Shown here: piece after piece, positions 7,547 through 17,324 of the stretch
Layout: the number at the start of each line of letters is the position of its first letter
Numbering within the stretch: the stretch's first letter is position 1
Origin: Pelagerythrobacter marensis
Lineage (GTDB): Bacteria > Pseudomonadota > Alphaproteobacteria > Sphingomonadales > Sphingomonadaceae
Direction of reading: 5' to 3'
Length of the DNA: 64,000 nt
Assembly (NCBI RefSeq): GCF_001028625.1
Contig: NZ_CP011805.1
Span: 682,001-746,000, forward strand
The notes under the pieces: model-generated
What the model was told of the DNA's origin: nothing
Databases searched by the model: none
What the model saw: the letters and a program-made list of their open reading frames with translations, nothing else
Made by a program: the position numbers and the translations under genes

Positions 7547-9175
7547 ATGACCGAGCAGACCCTTATTGAAGCCGCCCGCGTGTCCAAGGCCTGGCCGTTC
7601 CAGGAGGCGCAGAAGCTGCTCAAACGCTATCCCGATGGCAAGCCGGGCGGCGCACCGGTGCTGTTCGAAACGGGATACGGCCCGTCCGGCCTGCCGCATA
7701 TCGGCACGTTTCAGGAAGTTCTCCGCACCACACTGGTGCGCCGCGCATATGAGGCGCTGATCGGCGCGCGACCCGAAGACGGGAAGACGCGGCTGGTCGC
7801 ATTCAGCGACGACATGGATGGCCTGCGCAAAGTGCCCGACAACGTGCCGAACAAGGATATGCTGACCCGGCATCTCGGTATGCCGCTCAGCCGCATTCCC
7901 GATCCTTTCGGATCGAACGACAGTTTTGCGGGGACCAACAATCGCAAATTGCGCGAATTTCTCGACCGTTTCGGCTTCGACTACGAATTCGTTTCCGCGT
8001 CGGACCGCTACAATTCCGGCGCTTTCGACGATGCGCTGAAGCAGGTCCTGCGCAAGTATGACGATATTCTGGCGATCATGCTGCCGACCCTGCGCGAGGA
8101 ACGGCGCAAGACCTATTCGCCCGTCCTCCCGATCAGCCCGGCCACTGGCGCGGTGTTGCAGGTTCCGGTGGAGGTCGTCGATGCCGAAGCGGGTATCGTG
8201 CGGTTCGCGGACGAGAATGGCCAGACCGTCGAGCAATCGGCGCTGGGCGGCAAGGCCAAGCTGCAGTGGAAAGTCGACTGGGCGATGCGCTGGTATGCGC
8301 TGGGCGTCGATTACGAAATGTGCGGCAAGGATCTGACCGACAGCGTCACCCAATCGGGCAAGATTGTTCAGGTTCTCGGTGGTCGCAAGCCGGAAGGGTT
8401 GATCTACGAATTGTTCCTCGATGCCAATGGGGAGAAGATCTCCAAATCGAAGGGCAATGGCCTGACGATCGAGGAATGGCTGACTTACGGCAGCGAAGAG
8501 AGCCTCGGTTTCTACATCTTCCCCAATCCGAAGAGCGCCAAGCAGCTCCATGTCGGGGTAATCCCGCGGGCGGTGGACGATTACTGGCAGTTTCGCGAAC
8601 GCCTGGCGGAACAGCCGCTCGACAAGCAGCTGGGCAACCCCGCTTGGCACCTGCTGCGTGCCAATGGCGGCTTCGACGGTGCCGGCGCGCCGGGGGCGGG
8701 GGAGCGGCTGCCGGTAACCTATGGGCTGCTGCTCAATCTCGTCGGTGTGCTTGGCGCCGGGGCGACCCGCGATCAAGTCTGGTCCTACCTCGGCAACTAC
8801 ATCGACGACCCGGACCCCGCAAAGCTGCCTGAACTGGATCAGCTGGTCGACGCGGCGCTCGCATATAGCCGCGACTTCATCGCCCCTACGCTGGTTCGCC
8901 GAGCGCCGGCAGCAAACGAAGCGGCGGCGCTCAGAACGCTCGACATGGCGCTGGAAATGGTGACGGCCGATGCCGGGGCGGAAGAATTGCAGACGATCGT
9001 TTACGAGATCGGCAAGCAGGAGGAATTCGGCTTCGAAAACCTGCGCGACTGGTTCCGTGCGCTTTACGAAACCCTGCTCGGGTCGAGCCAGGGGCCGCGC
9101 ATGGGCAGCTTCATCGCGCTTTACGGCATCGACGGCACGCGCAAGCTGATTGCGGAAGCGCTGGGCCGCGTCTGA
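7547..9175 (+). CDS. lysS: Lysyl-tRNA synthetase, class I
   Basis: A 542-residue class I LysRS, structurally unrelated to the class II LysRS of most bacteria and found in archaea and many Alphaproteobacteria. The HIGH-like motif is GLPHIGTF (about residue 48-55), the KMSKS motif is KISKSKGN (about 291-298), and the opening KAWPFQEA is characteristic. It charges tRNA-Lys with lysine in the cytoplasm. ATG 7547 follows AAGAGGCGG; the longer frame from 7511 adds 12 residues with no SD. Convergent with the oxygenase gene. Confidence 0.95.
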   Translation: MTEQTLIEAARVSKAWPFQEAQKLLKRYPDGKPGGAPVLFETGYGPSGLPHIGTFQEVLRTTLVRRAYEALIGARPEDGKTRLVAFSDDMDGLRKVPDNVPNKDMLTRHLGMPLSRIPDPFGSNDSFAGTNNRKLREFLDRFGFDYEFVSASDRYNSGAFDDALKQVLRKYDDILAIMLPTLREERRKTYSPVLPISPATGAVLQVPVEVVDAEAGIVRFADENGQTVEQSALGGKAKLQWKVDWAMRWYALGVDYEMCGKDLTDSVTQSGKIVQVLGGRKPEGLIYELFLDANGEKISKSKGNGLTIEEWLTYGSEESLGFYIFPNPKSAKQLHVGVIPRAVDDYWQFRERLAEQPLDKQLGNPAWHLLRANGGFDGAGAPGAGERLPVTYGLLLNLVGVLGAGATRDQVWSYLGNYIDDPDPAKLPELDQLVDAALAYSRDFIAPTLVRRAPAANEAAALRTLDMALEMVTADAGAEELQTIVYEIGKQEEFGFENLRDWFRALYETLLGSSQGPRMGSFIALYGIDGTRKLIAEALGRV

Positions 9176-9207
9176 CAGGTATCGTCAGCCGCGCAGCGCA
9201 GCCGCCA

Positions 9208-9876
9208 TCAGCCCCACTTGCGGGTGCGATACCATTTGGTGATGACGTACTTCACGCCCTGTTCCACCGGCGTACCTGCATGAATCGTGTCGTCGTTGGG
9301 CGAACCATCGGGCAAGGCGTTGTTCCAGGTCAGCAGCACGCCGGGTTTGGGCGGGATCTTGATGCCGACTTCGGTGAAATGCGTCTCTCCGCCGGCTTCC
9401 ACTGCGTTGAGGAACGCCATTGCCGTCCATGACCGCTGGCCGCCCCGCTTGCGTTCCGATTTCCAGTAATCCTCGGTCGTATAGAACCAGTCGTTGTGCG
9501 GCTTGAACTGCTGGCCGGGCATATAGCGCTGGCCCTGAATCGCCTCGCCGGTTTCCGGTTTCAGGCCCAGGGCGTCGTCGATCCGTCGGGAAATGCCGGC
9601 GATGAACGGGTCGCGCGGGTCGAGGTTGCCCGAATAGGACGTGCGAAAACCGGTCGAATAATCGGCGTCGAACAGTGTACTGGGCTGGGCCACGGCGTCG
9701 ATCATCAGGATCAGCCGCTGGCATTCCGCCGTGCTGAGAAACTGGCCGAAGGCGTAGATTTCGGCCTTGTCGGTCGGCACCTTGTACGCTTGCGGATCGG
9801 CTTCGAGCCGCTTGCGTACGGATGCGCCTACGCGTTTGAGCGCGTCCTTGTCGGGAATCGTTGCGGTCCTGGTCAT
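9208..9876 (-). CDS. 2-oxoglutarate/Fe(II) oxygenase, prolyl 4-hydroxylase type
   Basis: A 222-residue dioxygenase. The iron ligands are H127 and D129 in FKPHNDWF and H199 in DDTIHAGTPV; K209 in VKYVITKWYR is the likely 2-oxoglutarate contact. The fold matches the P4Hc group that hydroxylates proline or other residues using O2 and 2-oxoglutarate. Substrate unknown. The start is ATG 9876; the open frame continues upstream to 10110 through the divergent cytochrome gene, which makes the longer reading unlikely. Faces cytochrome b561 head to head across about 90 bases. Confidence 0.88.
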   Translation of the reverse strand: MTRTATIPDKDALKRVGASVRKRLEADPQAYKVPTDKAEIYAFGQFLSTAECQRLILMIDAVAQPSTLFDADYSTGFRTSYSGNLDPRDPFIAGISRRIDDALGLKPETGEAIQGQRYMPGQQFKPHNDWFYTTEDYWKSERKRGGQRSWTAMAFLNAVEAGGETHFTEVGIKIPPKPGVLLTWNNALPDGSPNDDTIHAGTPVEQGVKYVITKWYRTRKWG

Positions 9877-9964
9877 TGCACGCTTTCCTATCAGCGCCAG
9901 ATTGTGCTTCAAGAGGGGGAACGGGCTCGCCCGTTCGAAACGAGATTTTGGGAGGAGAGACGCG

Positions 9965-10522
9965 ATGAACGATGTTCCCGCACGCCGATATCCGATTGTG
10001 GCGATGGCCCTGCACTGGCTGATCGCGATCGGGGTGATCGCGCAATGGCGCCTGGCGGTGGCGGGGGAGAACGCCGCGTCCGAGACTGCGGGGCGGGAAA
10101 TCATGGGCAACCATTTCTCCCTCGGCGTAATCGTGCTGCTGCTGGTCCTGGCGCGTCTGGCCTGGCGCCTGGTGCAGCCGAACCCACCCCTTGCGAGCGA
10201 TCTGGCGGCGTGGGAACGCTGGCTGGCGAAGGCGACGCATACGCTGTTCTACATCCTGCTGATCGTGATGCCGCTGGCAGGCTGGTACGCCATGTCGAAG
10301 TACGGCAACGGGGTGGACGTGTTCGGCATCTTCGCACTGCCCGCGCTGCCCGTTGCAGCAGACCCGGAAGGGGCGAGCGCGATCTTCGGCCTCCATGCCG
10401 CGGCGGGTATCGCCCTGCTGCTGCTGGCGGGGCTGCACATACTCGGCGCGCTGAAGCACACCCTGGTCGACCGCGACGGGAACCTGTTTCGCATGCTCCC
10501 CTTCGGCCGCCCGCGCGCCTGA
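9965..10522 (+). CDS. Cytochrome b561 (CybB family)
   Basis: A 185-residue four-helix inner-membrane dihaem cytochrome. Haem-ligand histidines sit in the expected helices: ALHWLIAIG (helix 1), GNHFSLGVIVL (helix 2), ATHTLFYILL (helix 3) and the pair GLHAAAG / AGLHILGALKH (helix 4). It moves electrons between the quinone pool and an unidentified periplasmic partner; CybB acts as superoxide:ubiquinone oxidoreductase in E. coli. The start follows an excellent SD, GGGAGGAGAG. Ends in a strong bidirectional terminator. Confidence 0.92.
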   Translation: MNDVPARRYPIVAMALHWLIAIGVIAQWRLAVAGENAASETAGREIMGNHFSLGVIVLLLVLARLAWRLVQPNPPLASDLAAWERWLAKATHTLFYILLIVMPLAGWYAMSKYGNGVDVFGIFALPALPVAADPEGASAIFGLHAAAGIALLLLAGLHILGALKHTLVDRDGNLFRMLPFGRPRA

Positions 10523-10535
10523 CGATACACGCAAA

Positions 10536-10565
10536 AAACCCCCGCCAGATTGCTGGCGGGGGTTT
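10536..10565. terminator. Bidirectional intrinsic terminator
   Basis: A perfect 13-bp stem, AAACCCCCGCCAG with CTGGCGGGGGTTT around ATTG, is flanked by A-run and T-run. It serves both cytochrome b561 and the convergent RcnB-like gene. Confidence 0.93.
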
Positions 10566-10609
10566 GCAAAGGGTCACCGGGCTGAGGAACCCCGGTGACG
10601 GGAAACGCA

Positions 10610-11545
10610 TCACCAGAAGAAGTCATAGATCACATCGACGACCTGGCCGTTGTACGTGTTCACCAGCAGGACATCGTCGTAATAGCGGACCCAGCGATAG
10701 GGGCCGTAGGCCGGCGGCAGGCGATACTGCCATGGATCGTTGATCCAGTACCGGTTGCTGTAGAACACACTGCCAAGATGAAGGCCGATGCTCAGGCGGC
10801 TGTAGCGATAGCCGCGATAGGGCGCGTAATAGCGGCCGGGGCGATAGACGTGCCGGTTGGCCGCGCGATAGCGATGCCAGTTGTACCGGTTGTTCTTGCG
10901 CCAGGTGCGGTTCCACGCGCGATGGTTGCGATTGTCGGCCCGGCGTTCCCAGCGATCGCGACGGTTGTCGTTCCGGTCCCTGCGATTGTCGTGGCGATCC
11001 TGCCACCGATCACGGCGGTTGTCGTTGCGGTCCCGGCGGTTATCGCGGCGATCTTCCCAGCGATCGCGACGGTTTTCGTTGCGATCCTGGCGATTGTCGC
11101 GCCGGTCTTCCCAGCGATCACGCCGATTCTCGTTCCGGTCGCGCCGGTTGTCGCGCCGGTCGCGAGCCTGCTCGCGGCGACGCTCGCTCGCTCGTTCGGT
11201 GCGCTGGCGCTCACGCTGTTGCTGGGCTGCGCGTTGCCGTGACACGGTCTGGCGCGCGGCGTTGGCTTCGCGCCGTTCGCGGCTGCGCTGCGTCAGGCTG
11301 CGCAAGCCGGCGCGTTCACTGCGACGCTCCGTCCGCTGCGTGCGGGCCTCGCGCCGCTGCGAACTGCGTTCGCTGCGCACCTGGCGGCGTTGCTGCCGGG
11401 CCTGCTGGCGTTCGCCGCGGTCACGCTGCGCCCGCTGCTGTTCGGCCGCTTCGGCGGCGAATGTCGGGGCGGGAAGGGCGGTCAGCGCCATCGCGCCGGC
11501 CAGGCCGGTCAGTGCGCTCCCCTTCAGGAATTGTCCAAATGTCAT
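10610..11545 (-). CDS. RcnB family protein with Arg-rich tandem repeats
   Basis: A 311-residue exported protein. Signal peptide at residues 1-31 (ALTALPAPTFAAEA). An Arg/Gln-rich helical region (35-128) is followed by four tandem 18-residue repeats of the form DRRDNRRDRNENRRDRWE (129-200). The C-terminal RcnB domain (about 235-311) contains RYYAPYRGYRYSRLSIG and the ending NTYNGQVVDVIYDFFW. RcnB proteins are periplasmic and influence nickel/cobalt homeostasis in E. coli; whether this very basic version does so is unknown. ATG 11545 is at the signal peptide. A 37-bp sequence also found before lon lies 178 bp upstream. Confidence 0.82.
   Translation of the reverse strand: MTFGQFLKGSALTGLAGAMALTALPAPTFAAEAAEQQRAQRDRGERQQARQQRRQVRSERSSQRREARTQRTERRSERAGLRSLTQRSRERREANAARQTVSRQRAAQQQRERQRTERASERRREQARDRRDNRRDRNENRRDRWEDRRDNRQDRNENRRDRWEDRRDNRRDRNDNRRDRWQDRHDNRRDRNDNRRDRWERRADNRNHRAWNRTWRKNNRYNWHRYRAANRHVYRPGRYYAPYRGYRYSRLSIGLHLGSVFYSNRYWINDPWQYRLPPAYGPYRWVRYYDDVLLVNTYNGQVVDVIYDFFW
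10946..11161 (-). repeat. Four 54-bp coding tandem repeats
   Basis: Four in-frame 54-bp units encode 18-residue repeats inside the RcnB-like protein (residues 129-200). Units differ by one to four residues, so they duplicated some time ago and remain under coding constraint. Confidence 0.9.
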
Positions 11546-11723
11546 ATGCGGCTCTCCGTTCGATCGAGAAACGCCGCGCCCACCAACAACGGCCCCTCTG
11601 CTATAATGAGGCGTTTGTACGATGAAGCGAATGACCGCGAACTGAACCGCTCGTGCAGGCTTTTGTTCAGGTTCGCGCGCAAGGGCCTGAACGAATGCAC
11701 TCGCTTCGTCGCTCGCCAGCAAC

Positions 11724-11760
11724 ACATGGACCGCATGTTACACTGTCCAGGGGAAGAAAA
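11724..11760 (-). promoter_or_regulatory. 37-bp sequence element shared with the lon upstream region
   Basis: On the minus strand this reads TTTTCTTCCCC, then TGGACAGTGTAACATG, then CGGTCCATGT. It matches 55489-55525 at 35 of 37 positions and points the same way relative to its downstream gene, here the RcnB-like gene. The core GGAC...GTCC is a short inverted repeat. Apart from this element and the ettA terminator, the 409-bp gap 11546-11954 shows nothing recognisable. Confidence 0.6.
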
Positions 11761-11915
11761 CCGCCGGATGCGAACAATCGGACCCGAATGGCGGCGATGA
11801 ACGCCGAAAGTGCTGGAAAGAGAAACGCGGCCGGTCATGGCGGGAAGCCTAGATCAGCGCGAGGGGTGTAGGAAAACGGTTTCTGCCGCGCAGCCGACCC
11901 CCGCCGCCCGAAAGG

Positions 11916-11942
11916 CTGCGGCGGGCACCCGGCCCGCCGCAG
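11916..11942 (-). terminator. Terminator-like hairpin after ettA
   Basis: An 11-bp GC-rich stem, CTGCGGCGGGC with GCCCGCCGCAG (one-base adjustment at the loop), lies 13 bases beyond the ettA stop. On the minus strand it is followed by CCTTTCGG, a weak T-tract. Confidence 0.6.
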
Positions 11943-11954
11943 AACGTCACTGTG

Positions 11955-13634
<1,680 letters not shown>

Positions 13635-13732
13635 CAGTCGTCCTTCGGAAAATTCGCGGGGTTTCGGAGTTTCGCGCGCAGATAGGGCCTGCCGCGCGCG
13701 CGGGCAAGCCGCACTTCCACGCCTTGCCGCGG

Positions 13733-15034
13733 TCAGCCCCCGGCGGGGAAGCCGCGACGCAGCAGGAACGGCAGCATGGCAGCCTGAAAAGCGGCGCGGG
13801 CGACCAGGAACAGGGTGAAGGCGAGCCACAGGCCCCAGTTGCCGTGGGGCCAGGCGAACCACAGCGTCAGGGCATAGACGGCGCTGGCGCCCAGCATGGA
13901 AAGGAGCAGGGCCCGCGTCCAGCTCGCACCCACGAACACGCCATCGAAGACAAAGCCTGCAACCCCGGCGAAGGGGATCAGGACCAGCCAGATCGCCTGT
14001 TCCTGCGCTGCCCGTGCCACTGCGGGGGTTGCGGCGAAACTGGACAGGATCGGGTCTGCCAGCAGCGCGAAACCCAGCGCGACCAGCGCCGCCGCGCCCA
14101 TTCCGCGGATCAGGATCGCGCGGATATAGGCGCCAAAGCCTGCGCGGTCGTCGGCGCCGCGCCGCTCCCCATTCAGCACTTGCGCCGCGTTTTCGAACCC
14201 GTCGAGCAGCAACGCGGTGAAGACGAACATCTGATAGAGAATGCCATTGGCTGCCAGCACGACCGGCCCGCGCTCCGCGCTCAGGCGGGTGAGCGCGGCG
14301 AGCGCGATCATCAGCACCACGGTGCGTAGGAACAGGTCGCGGTTGAGCGTCAGGAACGGGTGCAGGCTGGCCCAGCGCAGCACGGCCTTCTCGCGCGCAG
14401 CGGCGAGCAGAGCGGCCCCGTGGCTGCCGCGTGTGACGAAAGCGGCCAGAACCGCGAGCTTCGCATATTCGGCAATGAAGCTCGACCAGCCGACCCCGGC
14501 GATCCCCATGTCGAGGCCAAGCACGAACCACAGCCCGAGCGCGACGTTGAGCAGGTTGTAGAAGACCTCGATCGCCAGCACCGCGGCCATTCGCCGTTGT
14601 CCGACGAGATAGCCGACGAGCGCGAGGTTTAGCATCACGCCGGGGGCCGACCAGTATCGGATATCGGCATATGTCCGCGCCGCGCCCAGCACTTCGCCGC
14701 GCGCGCCGAGCGCGTCGAGCAGGGCCGGCATCAGCAGCGGCTTGGCCAGCAGCAGCGCGGCGGCGATGGCCAGGCCGATGGTTGCCCCGCGCAGCAGGAT
14801 CGCGGCCTGTTCCGCCGTCCCGCTGCGCGTGCCCGCCTGGGCGACAAGGCCGGTCGTGCCCATCTTGAGGAAGTTCATCACCGTGAACAGCATGGCGAAC
14901 AGCCGCGCCCCGACATCGACCGCACCCTGCGTCGCGGCATCGTCAAGCCGCCCGACAATCCACATGTCGCCCAGCCCGATCAGCGCGGTTGCCACATTGG
15001 TGACCATCGCGGGCAGGGCGATCGCCCAGATCAC
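13733..15034 (-). CDS. MATE family efflux transporter (DinF-like)
   Basis: A 433-residue inner-membrane transporter with about twelve hydrophobic helices. It matches the MATE/DinF group, opening WAIALPAMVTNVATALIGLGDMWIVGRL and carrying the repeat MLNLALVGYLVGQRRM typical of DinF-like members. Members export cationic compounds by Na+ or H+ antiport; substrate unknown. The GTG at 15034 is the only reasonable start codon, with a poor SD; the frame is open about 100 bases further upstream but has no ATG, so the N-terminus may be slightly longer. Divergent from dgcN. Confidence 0.88.
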   Translation of the reverse strand: MIWAIALPAMVTNVATALIGLGDMWIVGRLDDAATQGAVDVGARLFAMLFTVMNFLKMGTTGLVAQAGTRSGTAEQAAILLRGATIGLAIAAALLLAKPLLMPALLDALGARGEVLGAARTYADIRYWSAPGVMLNLALVGYLVGQRRMAAVLAIEVFYNLLNVALGLWFVLGLDMGIAGVGWSSFIAEYAKLAVLAAFVTRGSHGAALLAAAREKAVLRWASLHPFLTLNRDLFLRTVVLMIALAALTRLSAERGPVVLAANGILYQMFVFTALLLDGFENAAQVLNGERRGADDRAGFGAYIRAILIRGMGAAALVALGFALLADPILSSFAATPAVARAAQEQAIWLVLIPFAGVAGFVFDGVFVGASWTRALLLSMLGASAVYALTLWFAWPHGNWGLWLAFTLFLVARAAFQAAMLPFLLRRGFPAGG

Positions 15035-15245
15035 CCGCGTATCGAGCGCAGGGCGGCCGCGGGCAGCGGGGGCGGGTGGATCAGCGGAAATGGACCTTGC
15101 TCCCTTGTTGCCGCGGCCGGCCGCCGTCGTCGCGATCGCACCGGCATCATAGCCAACGGTTATAACCGGGCAGCCTTAAGCGATAAGACCTGTCCGGCGA
15201 AGGCTGCCAAGTTGTGTGCCTAGAGCCCCAGCAACGGTAATCAAG

Positions 15246-16283
15246 ATGATACGCGCACCTTATTTTCTCTATCTCGGATCGACCGCGGACCCATTGTCCA
15301 TCAAGACCTCGCGCGGGGTCGCCATGTTCCGTCCCGAAGACTGCGTCGGCGAATTCTCGCGCCCGCCCGGCAACCTCACCCTCGGCCTGCCGCGAATGGA
15401 TTTTGCCGAAGCGGTCGCCGCGGGCGCGAAGACTCTGGTGCTCGGCGTGGCGAGCGCGGGCGGCGCGCTCAACGAAGAACTGGTGCGCGATGCCGAGGCA
15501 GCGCTGGATGCCGGGCTCGACATCGCTGCCGGCCTGCACGGCCGCCTGCGCGACGTGCCCCGCCTGGTCGAGGCGGCGGAGCGCAACGGGCGCGCGCTGA
15601 TCGACGTGCGCGATCCGGCCTCCGATCTGAAAGTGGGCAATGGCCGCGCGCGCGCCGGCAAGCGCCTGCTGACGGTCGGCACCGATTGTTCGGTCGGCAA
15701 GATGGTCACGACGCTGTGCCTGGAAAAGGCGATGCGCGCGCGCGGCTATCGTGCCGATTTCCGCGCGACCGGGCAGACGGGCATCCTGATCGCCCGTTCG
15801 GGTGTGCCGCTCGATGCCGTGATCGCCGATTTCATCTCGGGCGCCATCGAGCAGCTTTCGCCCGAACGGCACGATGGCGGCTGGGACCTGATCGAGGGGC
15901 AGGGATCGCTGTTCCACCCCTCGTTCGCGGGGGTTTCCACCGGCCTGCTGCACGGCGCGCAGCCCGATGCGATCGTGATCTGTCACGATCCGGTGCGTGA
16001 ACACATGCGCGGCCTGCCGCATTTCGCCGTGCCAGCGCTGGAAGACGCGATCGCGGCCAACCTGCAGGTGGCGCGCCTGACCAATCCGGCCGTTGTCCCG
16101 GTGGGCGTGGCGCTCAACACTTCCGCTCTTCCGGCGGACGAGGCGCGCGACTTGTGCGCGCGCACGGCGGACGCCACCGGGCTGCCCTGCACCGACCCCT
16201 ACGCGCACGGCGCGGACCTCATCGTAGACAGGATCGACGAATGCTTCGCCAGCTCTCTGCCCGGCACGTCCCGTTCCGCCTGA
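15246..16283 (+). CDS. dgcN: DUF1611 / DgcN family N-acyltransferase
   Basis: A 345-residue protein of the DUF1611 family, renamed DgcN after members that acetylate D-glutamate in the DgcN-DgcA route of D-glutamate breakdown. N-terminal domain about 1-130 (IRAPYFLYLGSTADPLSIKTSRG) and a P-loop-like nucleotide-binding motif at 145-152 (GTDCSVGK) in the C-terminal domain. ATG 15246 matches the family start; an in-frame ATG at 15216 adds ten residues. Its end overlaps dgcA by 43 bases, showing translational coupling. The pairing with an enolase-superfamily epimerase is the signature of the pathway. Confidence 0.85.
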   Translation: MIRAPYFLYLGSTADPLSIKTSRGVAMFRPEDCVGEFSRPPGNLTLGLPRMDFAEAVAAGAKTLVLGVASAGGALNEELVRDAEAALDAGLDIAAGLHGRLRDVPRLVEAAERNGRALIDVRDPASDLKVGNGRARAGKRLLTVGTDCSVGKMVTTLCLEKAMRARGYRADFRATGQTGILIARSGVPLDAVIADFISGAIEQLSPERHDGGWDLIEGQGSLFHPSFAGVSTGLLHGAQPDAIVICHDPVREHMRGLPHFAVPALEDAIAANLQVARLTNPAVVPVGVALNTSALPADEARDLCARTADATGLPCTDPYAHGADLIVDRIDECFASSLPGTSRSA

Positions 16284-17230
16284 ACCGGCCGTTTCGTATC
16301 TCGCGCGGGGTCAAGACCGCGGCGGATACGGTGCGAGTGGAGATCGCGGGGGGCGGCCACGTCGGCCGCGGCGAAAGCGTGCCTTATGCCCGCTACGGCG
16401 AATCGATCGAGAGCGTGCTGCATCAGGTCGAGGCCGTGCGGGAGGAGATCGAGCGCGGGACAGGGCGCGATCGCCTGATCGAGATCATGCCGCCGGGTGC
16501 CGCCCGCAACGCGCTGGACTGCGCGCTGTGGGACCTGGAGGCGCGGATCGCCGGGCGGTCGATCACCGACGCGCTGGGCTGGGGGCCGTTGAAGCCGGTG
16601 CCGACCGCGATGACGATCAGCCTCGACACGCCCGCCGCGATGGCGCGGGCGGCGGCCGCAATCAGCCAGGTGCCGCTGCTGAAGGTCAAGGTCGATGCCG
16701 AAGACCCCGTCGATGCCGTGCGCGCGGTGCGCGAGGTAGCGCCGGGGCCGAGGATGATCGTCGACCCGAACGAAAGCTGGACGATCGCGCAGCTCGCCGG
16801 CTGGCAGGACGCCCTGGCCGATTTGCGGGTGGATCTGCTGGAACAGCCGTTGTCCGCCGATTGCGACGAGGCGCTGGAAGGCTTCGCGCGCCGGGTGCCC
16901 CTGGCGGCCGACGAATCGGGCCACGTGACCGGCGATCTCGCCCATCTCGCCCGGCGTTACGACGTCGTGAACATCAAGCTCGACAAGACCGGCGGGCTGA
17001 CGACGGCCCTGGCGATGATGGAGGCGGCGCGGCAGGTCGATATCCGGCTGATGATCGGCTGCATGGTTTCCAGTTCGCTGTCGATCATGCCGGCCATGAT
17101 CGTGGCGCAGCATTGCGGCTTCGTCGATCTCGACGGACCGACCTGGCTGGCGGAGGATCTGCCGGGCGGGGTGAGCGAAGCTGGCGGTGTGATGACACCG
17201 GCCGAACCCGGATTCTGGGGCGAGATATAG
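16241..17230 (+). CDS. dgcA: Enolase-superfamily epimerase, DgcA / L-Ala-D/L-Glu epimerase type
   Basis: A 329-residue muconate-lactonizing subgroup enzyme. Catalytic bases K148 and K150 (LLKVKV) face K246 (NIKLDK) across metal ligands D175 (IVDPNE), E201 (LLEQPL) and D224 (AADES), the arrangement of dipeptide and N-acyl-amino-acid epimerases. Next to dgcN it should interconvert N-acetyl-D-glutamate and N-acetyl-L-glutamate; an L-Ala-D/L-Glu epimerase role in murein peptide use is the alternative. It starts inside the end of dgcN. Cytoplasmic. Confidence 0.87.
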   Translation: MLRQLSARHVPFRLNRPFRISRGVKTAADTVRVEIAGGGHVGRGESVPYARYGESIESVLHQVEAVREEIERGTGRDRLIEIMPPGAARNALDCALWDLEARIAGRSITDALGWGPLKPVPTAMTISLDTPAAMARAAAAISQVPLLKVKVDAEDPVDAVRAVREVAPGPRMIVDPNESWTIAQLAGWQDALADLRVDLLEQPLSADCDEALEGFARRVPLAADESGHVTGDLAHLARRYDVVNIKLDKTGGLTTALAMMEAARQVDIRLMIGCMVSSSLSIMPAMIVAQHCGFVDLDGPTWLAEDLPGGVSEAGGVMTPAEPGFWGEI

Positions 17231-17324
17231 CCTGGGGTTATATCCTGCGCTGCGAATACGATTGCCGGGGGTGTTCCCGCGACGGGTCACTTTCGCAATA
17301 ATGCTGTAACAAACGGAGGGCGGA

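Noticed and set aside
6812..8776. A 654-residue open frame opposite LysRS
   Set aside because: It reverse-reads the LysRS gene and the preceding gene, passes through a strong terminator and has no recognisable domain.
10946..11161. Direct repeats that might be a CRISPR array
   Set aside because: The units are contiguous 54-bp coding repeats without spacers and encode an in-frame protein repeat.
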